A DNA stretch of 14,043 nt from an uncultured Eubacteriales bacterium (GTDB lineage: Bacteria; Bacillota; Clostridia; Oscillospirales; CAG-272), in the NCBI GenBank assembly GCA_934385225.1, contig CAKRPQ010000050.1, positions 1 through 14,043 of the forward strand, given 5' to 3'. Each line of letters opens with the position of its first letter. Position 1 is the first letter of the stretch. Position numbers and translations under genes: made by a program. This document shows, piece by piece, positions 8,701 through 14,043 of this stretch. The notes below the pieces were generated by a model. That model was given only the letters and a program-made list of their open reading frames with translations. It was not told the origin of the DNA and searched no databases.

Positions 8701-9270
8701 GACGGCGATAAGGTAACTCTCGGCGAAGCACTCACAAAGGGTTCGAAGAGTCCCGCAGATATTAAGAGAATACAGGGACTTGACGCCGTTTACGATTATA
8801 TTATCCGTGAAACGCAGAGCGTTTACCGTTCGCAGTCGGTTGATATCAACGATAAGCACGTCGAGATAATCGCACGTCAGATGACGAGAAAGATCAGAGT
8901 TGACGACGCAGGCGATACAGAGCTTCTTCTCGGCTCTCTCATTGATATCAATGAATTTGAGGAAGCAAACGAGAGAATCGAAGAACTCGCAAAGAGCACG
9001 GGCAAGGAGCTTGTTCCCGCTACGGGAACGAGAGAGCTTCTCGGTATCACGAAGGCAGCGCTTCAAACCGAATCCTTCCTCTCCGCATCGTCGTTCCAGG
9101 AGACAACAAAAGTTCTTACCGATGCCGCAATCAAGGGCAAGGTCGATAACCTTATCGGTCTTAAAGAGAACGTCATTATCGGTAAGCTGATCCCTGCGGG
9201 AACAGGTATGGAGAAGTACCGCGAGATCGAAGTCGACCACGTCGGAATGGATTTCACAGACGACGAATAA
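5728..9270 (+). CDS. rpoC: DNA-directed RNA polymerase subunit β'
   Basis: This is the catalytic β' subunit of RNA polymerase, at 1180 residues, the usual size in Firmicutes and without the long insertion of proteobacterial β'. The N-terminal zinc site is C59-x-C61…C75-x2-C78. The catalytic magnesium motif NADFDGDQ lies at 447-454, with D449, D451 and D453. The second zinc site is C793, C868, C875 and C878. QSIGEPGTQLTMRTFH (901-916) marks the trigger loop, with M912, R913 and H916 matching E. coli M932, R933 and H936. The Shine-Dalgarno site TGAGG (5716-5720) lies 7 nt before the ATG. It is cotranscribed with rpoB across a hairpin-bearing spacer. A terminator follows the stop codon, so the operon ends here rather than running into rpsL-rpsG. 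Confidence 0.99.
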   Translation: MEHNEFAAIKISLASPDMIREWSYGEVTKPETINYRTLKAEVGGLFCERIFGPTKDGACMCGKYKNSHNKEVHKCEKCGVDVTTKKVRRERMGHIELAAPVSHIWYFKAIPSRMALVLDMSPKQLEQVLYFAQNVVLDPGMTPLQKGMVLTEKQYTEAREMYDNAFRVGMGAEAIRELLREIDIEQLSKELRDELVTATGQKKTRVIKRLEVVEAFRKSGNHVDWMILDVLPVIPPDIRPMVQLDGGRFASSDINELYRRVIARNNRLKKLQEIHTPEIVIRNEKRMLQEAVDALIDNGRRGKPVTGPSNRPLKSLSEMLRGKQGRFRQNLLGKRVDYSGRSVIVVGPNLKIYQCGLPREMALELFKPFVVKRLVEMQKATNVKDAQKKIDRVYPEVWDALENVIKEHPVLLNRAPTLHRLSIQAFEPVLVDGRAIKLHPLVCTAFNADFDGDQMPVHVPLSAEAQAEARFLMLSANNLLKPCDGRAVTVPSQDMVLGSYYLTMEKDGEPGEGRYFRNFDEAMMAYANGELGIHAKIKVRMEREIDGVLHSGIIDATLGRLIFNKELPQDLGFVERNENNLLDLEIMFVTGKKQLGQIIDRCIKYHGFAVTAEVLDHIKEMGYKYSTRASFSISVYDMTVPPEKQVILSDAQKTVEQISEHYMMGELSEEERYKAVIAVWDKTTNDVTAKLQNSLSRYNPIKIMSDSGARGSMAQMRQLAGMRGLMFSATGKTMEIPIKSNFREGMKIFEYFMGAKSSRKSLSDTALRTADSGYLTRRLVDVSQDVIVREEKCDTTKGAWVSAIVNEEGNVIEPLKDRLFGRFTMGSVTDPKTGEVLVEDDVMLGDDDVKKIIDAGIEQVYIRTLIQCHAKHGVCARCYGADLASGRLVSVGEAVGVIAAQSIGEPGTQLTMRTFHSGGIAGSDITQGLPRVEELFEARTPKKTAILAEVAGTVHTRLNEATHTTEIVVHPDDGGEPVRYPIPYGWAITVEDGDKVTLGEALTKGSKSPADIKRIQGLDAVYDYIIRETQSVYRSQSVDINDKHVEIIARQMTRKIRVDDAGDTELLLGSLIDINEFEEANERIEELAKSTGKELVPATGTRELLGITKAALQTESFLSASSFQETTKVLTDAAIKGKVDNLIGLKENVIIGKLIPAGTGMEKYREIEVDHVGMDFTDDE

Positions 9271-9303
9271 TCGAAGATAAGAGCTTTTTACCGAAAAATA
9301 AAC

Positions 9304-9336
9304 AAAAAAAGCCGAGCTTTACAGCTCGGCTTTTTT
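9304..9336. terminator. Bidirectional intrinsic terminator after rpoC
   Basis: A perfect 8-bp stem, GCCGAGCT (9311-9318) with AGCTCGGC (9323-9330), closes a 4-nt loop. Six T (9331-9336) follow on the + strand. Seven A (9304-9310) precede it and become T on the − strand. It separates convergent rpoC and the leucine-rich-repeat gene and can stop transcription from both. Confidence 0.93.
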
Positions 9337-9363
9337 GTTGTTTCGCTTGGTAACAGACGTAAT

Positions 9364-11019
9364 TTATTTCTTTTTCTGTTTTTTTACTGCCGCAAAGACC
9401 GTAATTATTGCCGCCAAAATGAACGCTGCAATAATGTAGAAGCCGATAGTGCGTATGTTTGAATCCTTTTGAGAGATATTTTCGGCGGAAGAGGTAACAT
9501 CCGCCGTAATTTCCTCTTGCTTTTCGGTGCTTTCGACTGTCTTGGTATCAGTTCTCGGCGCTTGAATGGTGCTGTCCTGCTCGCTCTCCGACGTTACGGG
9601 ATCGCCAGACGGCATTTCGCTCATAAAGTGAATTTTTGCGTTGCTCGGCGGAGTGTTTACCGTGGGATCGCAGAGACCCGGCTCGTAATTTTTCTCAAAA
9701 TCCCATAACTTGCCCCATTCTTCCTCGGTTCCCATATAATAAATGTTGTTTATATTATAACAGTGGGATATTGCGTCCATACCGAAGAGGGTCACGCTGC
9801 TCGGAATTTCCATTCGCGTGAGAAACTGGCAGTCATAAAACGCTTGTCTGCAAACCGTTTTTACACCGCTCGGAATGGCGTATGAATTTTTCAGATGTCT
9901 CGGAGCGTAAATAAGCTCCGTTTTGTCTTTGTTAAACAGAACACCGTTCTCGTCCGCCGTGTAAAAATCGTTTTCGGGTGAAACTTCAAGCGAGACGAGA
10001 GACTCGCAACCGCCGAAAGGGTAGGTTCCTATGCTTTTAACGCTTTTCGGTATTTTAATGCTTTTAAGTGCGCGGCAAAGCAGAAATGCCGTGTTCCCGA
10101 TACATTCGACGCTTTCGGGAATTTCTACCGTTTCAAGTTCAAAACAGGCATAAAAAGCGCAATCGGCTATGTTTGTTACGCTTTCCGAAATCACGACTTT
10201 TTTAAGTCCGGAGTAGTTTTCAAAGGCGTAACTGCCGATGTTTTTTACATATGACGGAATCACATATGTGTCCGCTTGCAGTCCGTCGGGGTAGCAGATA
10301 AGCGTAGTTTTGTCTTTTGAGAACATTACACCGCCGTCGTCCGTGTAGTTTTCGTTCTCCTCCGAAACATCAATTTTTGCAAGACTTATGCAGTCCCCGA
10401 AAATCAAGTTGCCGATGGTCGAAAGTCCGCTCCCTATATTTACGGACGCAAGCCTTGTGCAACTTTCAAATGCCGAATCAGCTATGTCGGTGACGCTACT
10501 CGGAATGTCTACGGACGAAAGGAAAAAACAGAAGCCGAATGCGCTCTTGCCGATACTTTTAAGATTTTGCGGGAGATTGACGGCATTGAATTTGCACCCT
10601 TCAAAGGCATGATCTCCTATGTGGGTAACACTTTCGGGCAAATCTACCGACGACAGCTTAAAACAATTCTTAAATGCATAATCGTCAATGCTTTTTATGT
10701 TGCTTAAAATCTTTATGTCGGTAAGATTTTCGGTGTGAGCGAAGGCGCCGCTCCCGATGTTTGTAATTTCACCTTCAATAATTACCGAGGTGATCTTTGA
10801 TTTTTCGTTATCCCACGGTGAAGCCGTAGCAAAGTAATTTGCCATTTCACCTTTTCCGCTTATCGTCAATACACCGTCTGTACTCAGAGTATAGGTTATA
10901 TTGTCTCCGTTTACACCGCTGCTCTCATTTTTAATAATGTCCTCTGCCGAAACAGAGAGAACGATCATAAACAAAAGTGATAATGCTGTCAAAATCAATT
11001 TTAAGGTTTTAATGTACAT
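9364..11019 (-). CDS. BspA-type leucine-rich-repeat surface protein with signal peptide and C-terminal membrane anchor
   Basis: The 551-residue product starts with a signal peptide (about 1-25, cleavage after VSA). A short β domain containing YTLSTDGVLTISGKGEM follows, typical of the entry to BspA-like proteins. About a dozen 23-residue LRR_5 (Treponema-type) modules then occupy roughly residues 75-440, with the pattern L-x-x-V-x-I-P-x-S-V-x-x-I-G-x-x-A-F-x-x-C. Two modules are enlarged to about 59 residues and resemble each other, each with an NGV/GGV-x-F-x-KDKT-x-L loop. A Ser/Thr/Glu-rich linker, one transmembrane helix and a KKQKKK end follow, suggesting membrane anchoring with the repeats outside. 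Such proteins often bind host or matrix ligands, but no ligand can be read here. I chose the ATG at 11019 because AAAGGA (11032-11027) lies 7 nt before it; the upstream in-frame ATG at 11067 would place that site inside the gene. It has its own promoter. Confidence 0.9.
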   Translation of the reverse strand: MYIKTLKLILTALSLLFMIVLSVSAEDIIKNESSGVNGDNITYTLSTDGVLTISGKGEMANYFATASPWDNEKSKITSVIIEGEITNIGSGAFAHTENLTDIKILSNIKSIDDYAFKNCFKLSSVDLPESVTHIGDHAFEGCKFNAVNLPQNLKSIGKSAFGFCFFLSSVDIPSSVTDIADSAFESCTRLASVNIGSGLSTIGNLIFGDCISLAKIDVSEENENYTDDGGVMFSKDKTTLICYPDGLQADTYVIPSYVKNIGSYAFENYSGLKKVVISESVTNIADCAFYACFELETVEIPESVECIGNTAFLLCRALKSIKIPKSVKSIGTYPFGGCESLVSLEVSPENDFYTADENGVLFNKDKTELIYAPRHLKNSYAIPSGVKTVCRQAFYDCQFLTRMEIPSSVTLFGMDAISHCYNINNIYYMGTEEEWGKLWDFEKNYEPGLCDPTVNTPPSNAKIHFMSEMPSGDPVTSESEQDSTIQAPRTDTKTVESTEKQEEITADVTSSAENISQKDSNIRTIGFYIIAAFILAAIITVFAAVKKQKKK

Positions 11020-11026
11020 ATTGTTT

Positions 11027-11032
11027 TCCTTT
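11027..11032 (-). promoter_or_regulatory. Shine-Dalgarno site fixing the LRR-protein start
   Basis: On the − strand AAAGGA lies 7 nt before the ATG at 11019, whose product begins directly with a classic signal peptide. An upstream in-frame ATG at 11067 lies upstream of the predicted transcription start and would add 16 residues before the signal peptide, so it is rejected. Confidence 0.7.
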
Positions 11033-11048
11033 CGGATTTGTTTGTATA

Positions 11049-11077
11049 ATAATAGCATATTTGACAATATTTGTCAA
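11049..11077 (-). promoter_or_regulatory. Promoter of the LRR-protein gene with overlapping palindrome
   Basis: On the − strand a perfect −35 box TTGACA (11077-11072), a 17-bp spacer and a −10 box TATTAT (11054-11049) preceded by TATGC (TRTG element) make a strong σA promoter. The sequence 11061-11077 is a perfect inverted repeat, TTGACAA-TAT-TTGTCAA. It covers the −35 box and much of the spacer, the classic position for a repressor operator. No regulator gene is visible in the window. Confidence 0.8.
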
Positions 11078-11086
11078 GAAGCAAAG

Positions 11087-11136
11087 AAAAAAGAGGTGCC
11101 CCGAAACTCCAAATAAGTTTTGGGACAGCCCCTTCT
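11087..11136 (-). terminator. Intrinsic terminator of the glycosidase-like gene
   Basis: On the − strand, starting 1 nt after the stop codon, 11136-11116 pairs with 11108-11093 through a long imperfect stem (AAACT/AGTTT at the top, CCC/GGG and GGGG/CCTC-type pairs below, with two mismatches) around a 7-nt loop. Six T (11092-11087) follow. It ends only 9 bp before the −35 box of the next gene. Confidence 0.75.
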
Positions 11137-11137
11137 T

Positions 11138-12799
11138 TTATTTATTGTTTATAGCTACCGAGCAGTCATTGTAGTCGACCGTAACGACTGTTCCGTTTGA
11201 ATAAGTCAATCGGAAAACGCCGTCCGAAATTTTTTCGTGCCTGTCGATAAAGGCTTCCGAAGTTCCAAAAAGACGGCGAACGTCCGCGCTTTCTTCCGAA
11301 ATCTGCTTTGCGGCGAGCGCAATTCCGTCTTTGTCGCCCGCGCTCCACGCAATATCCTGAAGTCCGAGAAAATCAATATTTCCGCTTTGAAAACGAGAAA
11401 AACAGTATGCCGACGGTCTTCCTCCGTATTCAAAAAGTTTAAGGCGCGTTTTCGGATCTTTCACCGAATAGTTGACAGTCTCCGTCGAAACGTTATAGAG
11501 GATAGTTCCGTGATAAACTATTGCCCATAGCGGAATAAATTCGTCAATGATTGTGCGTTCCTTCGGTGTAAGGAGCTTCCATGAGGAGTAGAAAGTGTAG
11601 TCGAGAAGTCCTGCGGCGAAATCCATTCCGCCCTCGGACGAAACTGCGCCGAATCTGTTCTTTGCGGCGGCAAGAAAACGGTTCATATTTTCCGTCCATT
11701 CGCGTTTTGTCAGCGGGTGGGCGGGATCGTAGCAGCGGCGCGCGGGAACTATTGTCAGACAGTCGATGTAGTGGCAACCGTAAAGGTCGAACTCTTTCAG
11801 TCTGTCAAGGTTGTGAACAAAGTAATCATACGAAGCGGGCGGACAGAGCCTGTACGGCTTTCCGGCACTGAACGAGGTCGGGTGGGTGCTTAGACTTCCG
11901 TCTTTGTTCTTCATTACGATGTCGGGCGTAAAATTTTCCGCGATCGAATAACCGTCTATCGCGTTCGTGTGAACGTTTATCAAGTATCCCGCGTCTTTTG
12001 CTTTTTTGACGAGCTTCCGCAGTCCTTCCTCGCCGCCGAATTTCGGTTCGATAGGGAAGAGCTGCGGCCATCTGCCGTCGTGTCCGCTCTTGTTAAAACC
12101 GACAAGACAGATGTCTGCTTTTTCGACGCCGTTCTTTTTAAGTTCGTCGATGAGAATTTCAATGTCCGCAAATGTGCAGGCAACTTTCATTTCGGGTTCG
12201 TTTTCGTCCGTTTGTTCTTCGATTTCGGGCGGGACTGGCTTCCAGCCCATGCGAATGCGAATATTTACCGAATCTTCAAGGTATCCGAGCATCGGTTCTT
12301 CTTTTTTTCTCTCGCATATAGGCGTGCAGTCGCCGCGCTCAAATCTGTATTTTCTGTAAGCCTTTGCGATGTCGTTGTAGTCGCCGCGGAGCGCGATAAC
12401 GCGAAGAATTATCGGCTCGTATGGGATTCCGCCGTCCGTGTCGACGCGCAGAAAACAGGAGTACACGCCGCTTTTGACTTTTATAACAAACTTTGAGTCA
12501 TAGGTCATACCCTCGCAGATAACAAGGTACGCCCTCTCGCCTTTTTTTACGCCGAAAATCGGCATCGTTACCGCCGTGCCGCCGATGTCGTCATCAAAAA
12601 GGTCGCAGTCCTCGCGTTCTCCGAAATATGTAAGGCTTCCGCCGTTGTAGGGGTGAACGTAGTAGCCGTCGTCGCCTGCTTTTGCCGAAAAATCGGGCAT
12701 ATGTATGTCGATAAAATCGGATTTTTCGACATCGCAAGGCGGAACGGTAAAGACAAATTCTTCGTTTTCTTTAAGATTTGCGGGTATTTTAAGTTCCAT
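11138..12799 (-). CDS. Putative cytoplasmic TIM-barrel glycoside hydrolase (DUF5696 / GH101-GH129-like)
   Basis: The 553-residue protein has no signal peptide or membrane segment, so it should be cytosolic. Residues 1 to about 170 look β-rich, consistent with the sandwich domain that precedes the barrel in GH101/GH129-type enzymes. Residues from about 205 to 470 read as a (β/α) barrel: GFNKSGHDGRWPQLFP (234-249), a strand with INVHTNAID (274-282), HYIDCLT (343-349) and SSEGGMDF (387-394). By analogy with related retaining glycosidases, D346 would be the nucleophile and E389 the acid/base. I recognise the fold type and a resemblance to the DUF5696 proteins of Clostridia, but not the substrate. 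A GGAGG site (12810-12806) lies 6 nt before the ATG. It has its own promoter and terminator and follows the glycyl radical enzyme gene on the same strand. The glycosidase role is an inference; the motif spacing differs from GH101. Confidence 0.6.
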   Translation of the reverse strand: MELKIPANLKENEEFVFTVPPCDVEKSDFIDIHMPDFSAKAGDDGYYVHPYNGGSLTYFGEREDCDLFDDDIGGTAVTMPIFGVKKGERAYLVICEGMTYDSKFVIKVKSGVYSCFLRVDTDGGIPYEPIILRVIALRGDYNDIAKAYRKYRFERGDCTPICERKKEEPMLGYLEDSVNIRIRMGWKPVPPEIEEQTDENEPEMKVACTFADIEILIDELKKNGVEKADICLVGFNKSGHDGRWPQLFPIEPKFGGEEGLRKLVKKAKDAGYLINVHTNAIDGYSIAENFTPDIVMKNKDGSLSTHPTSFSAGKPYRLCPPASYDYFVHNLDRLKEFDLYGCHYIDCLTIVPARRCYDPAHPLTKREWTENMNRFLAAAKNRFGAVSSEGGMDFAAGLLDYTFYSSWKLLTPKERTIIDEFIPLWAIVYHGTILYNVSTETVNYSVKDPKTRLKLFEYGGRPSAYCFSRFQSGNIDFLGLQDIAWSAGDKDGIALAAKQISEESADVRRLFGTSEAFIDRHEKISDGVFRLTYSNGTVVTVDYNDCSVAINNK

Positions 12800-12823
12800 A
12801 TAATGCCTCCGTTTTATATAAAT

Positions 12824-12852
12824 ATTTTACCATACGGAGCTGATTAAGTCAA
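12824..12852 (-). promoter_or_regulatory. Promoter of the glycosidase-like gene
   Basis: On the − strand the −35 box TTGACT (12852-12847) and the −10 box TAAAAT (12829-12824) are 17 bp apart. TATGG precedes the −10 box (TRTG element). The predicted start near 12816 gives a very short leader that begins just before the Shine-Dalgarno site. I see no convincing terminator between this promoter and the upstream gene, so read-through from the glycyl radical enzyme gene is also possible. Confidence 0.72.
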
Positions 12853-12939
12853 TTATAAAAAGCACACAGATTTTATAAATATGTTTGTTTTTTATAAATG
12901 GAAAAAGTATCGTAAAATACCGATGCATTACCGCCTTCT

Positions 12940-14043
12940 TTAAGACGTATATTCGAGCCTTTGGATTATTTGATCTTGGAATTTTTCATCAAGCTCGCAA
13001 AAATATCCGCTCCATCCCCATACTCTGACAATAAGATCACGATGCTTGTCGGGGTGAGCCTTTGCGTCGAGAAGAATGTCCTTATTTACCGAGTTTATTT
13101 GAAGCTGATGACCTCCGAGTGTGATAAACGCTTTTACAAACTGCGCGACTTTGCGTATTCCTTCCTCGTTTCTGAAAACCGAGTTGTGAACCTCTATTGT
13201 GAGCGGTCCGCCGTTTATTATGTTGCTTAGATCGTATTTTGTAAACGAACGGGCGACCGAGAGTAGCCCCGCGGTTTTAACTCCGAGTGCGGGAGAATAA
13301 CTTGACGGATATGGGTTGAATGCAAGTCTTCCGTCGGGTGTTGCAGGGCATTTTTCGCCAAGAAAAACGTAATCCTGTGCGCTTCCCGTACCTGCTCTGA
13401 AAACGCCGCCTCTGTCGTTCGGAATGTTGTTCATATGTTCGGAGAATGTTTTCATAAGTTCGCATGCGATGTCGTCAGCGCAGTCGTCATCGTTGCCCAT
13501 TTTGGGGCATGATTTGAGAATCGCACGAACTCTTCTGCCGTTTTCTCCCGAAAAGTTGTCCCGCAGAGCCGCTGTAAGTTCGTCTTTACTTATCATTTTC
13601 TTGTCAAAAACCGCTGCTTTTACGGCAGCGAGAGAATCTGCCGCAACGGATATGCCTGCGCCGTGGCAACCGTAATTTGTGTATTTGGCACCGCCGTTAT
13701 AGCACGGAATGAGCGTTTTTGTGCAATCTCCGATAAAGACCGAAAGAAGTGAAAGCTCTCTTCCTCGACACCACCATTCCGCGTGTGAACAAGTCTCTTT
13801 TATAACTTCCGCACATTCTGCCGTAATGCTTTCTTTGACGACAGAGAGTACGTCGTCAAATGACGAGGCATCTTCAATACTTTTTATAATTCCGTCGAGT
13901 GTTACGCGCGGAAAATCAAGAGTTGCAATGTTCGGCACTTCCGCGCTTTTGCCCGGAATAAGAAATTCCCAGCATGCGGCGACGGCGTAATCAAGCGCGT
14001 CGTCGGCCGAATATCCGAGTTTCATAAGTCCCGGTACTACCAC
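12940..14043 (-). CDS. Glycyl radical enzyme, pyruvate formate-lyase-like, unassigned subfamily (N-terminus beyond window)
   Basis: This is the C-terminal 368 codons or so of a pyruvate formate-lyase superfamily enzyme; the 5' part lies past 14043. Near the visible start is DYAVAACWEFLIPG, aligning with the active-site DYxxxGCVEPxxPG of glycerol/choline/hydroxyproline-type enzymes. It keeps the catalytic Cys (13974-13972) and the Glu two residues on, unlike the Cys-Cys of true pyruvate formate-lyase. AADSLAAVKAAVFDKKMIS, PKMGNDDD and TPDGR are family landmarks. The radical loop is VRVWGWSGYF, with the glycyl residue at 13017-13015, followed by LDEKFQDQIIQR as in the dehydratase group. Trp replaces both the usual small residue before Gly and the Tyr/Phe after it. 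It needs an activating radical-SAM enzyme, which is not in the window. An elimination reaction (dehydration or similar) is the likeliest chemistry; the substrate is unknown. Oxygen sensitivity implies anaerobic use. Confidence 0.88.
   Translation of the reverse strand: MVVPGLMKLGYSADDALDYAVAACWEFLIPGKSAEVPNIATLDFPRVTLDGIIKSIEDASSFDDVLSVVKESITAECAEVIKETCSHAEWWCRGRELSLLSVFIGDCTKTLIPCYNGGAKYTNYGCHGAGISVAADSLAAVKAAVFDKKMISKDELTAALRDNFSGENGRRVRAILKSCPKMGNDDDCADDIACELMKTFSEHMNNIPNDRGGVFRAGTGSAQDYVFLGEKCPATPDGRLAFNPYPSSYSPALGVKTAGLLSVARSFTKYDLSNIINGGPLTIEVHNSVFRNEEGIRKVAQFVKAFITLGGHQLQINSVNKDILLDAKAHPDKHRDLIVRVWGWSGYFCELDEKFQDQIIQRLEYTS

Noticed and set aside
12872..12899. Direct repeats TTTATAAAT upstream of the glycosidase-like promoter
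   Set aside because: The segment is so A/T-rich that two copies of such a word carry little weight. The position upstream of −35 is suggestive but not enough to call a regulator site.
12900..12935. Weak hairpin (GTAT/ATAC with a following T-run) after the glycyl radical enzyme stop
   Set aside because: Only a 4-bp A/T-rich stem can form, too weak to call an intrinsic terminator.

Overview
The window looks like a chromosomal segment from a low-to-mid GC Firmicute of class Clostridia, probably an anaerobe. The evidence is the type of RpoB and RpoC (short β' without the proteobacterial insertion), a YtvI-like AI-2E membrane protein, strong purine-rich Shine-Dalgarno sites, Gram-positive extended −10 promoters, a BspA-type leucine-rich-repeat surface protein, and an oxygen-sensitive glycyl radical enzyme. 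The anaerobic, possibly gut, lifestyle is an inference.

Layout. Bases 1-862 (+) hold the 3' part of an AI-2E/YtvI-family membrane protein. It converges through a bidirectional terminator on rpsT (ribosomal protein S20, − strand, 913-1173). A 471-base divergent control region (1174-1644) carries a good promoter and a structured leader on each side. It drives rpsT leftward and the two-gene operon rpoB-rpoC (1645-9270) rightward. The operon ends in a bidirectional terminator at 9304-9336. The usual Firmicute flanks, rplJ-rplL before rpoB and rpsL-rpsG after rpoC, are not here, so rpoBC forms its own transcription unit.

The right part (9364-14043) is accessory and entirely on the − strand. In order of transcription it holds the 3' end of a glycyl radical enzyme (12940-14043, cut by the window edge), a cytoplasmic TIM-barrel glycosidase-like protein (11138-12799) with its own promoter and terminator, and a secreted, C-terminally anchored leucine-rich-repeat protein (9364-11019). 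The promoter of the last gene is overlapped by a perfect 7-bp inverted repeat.

The rpoBC and rpsT genes are core transcription and translation functions. The most novel material is at the right edge. The glycyl radical enzyme keeps the Cys-x-Glu pair of the dehydratase/eliminase branch, but the residue after the radical Gly is Trp instead of the usual Tyr or Phe. It is immediately followed by an intracellular putative glycosidase, which suggests, without proof, an anaerobic route for an unusual sugar or glycoside. All four promoters recognised share a 17-bp spacer and a TRTG −16 element.
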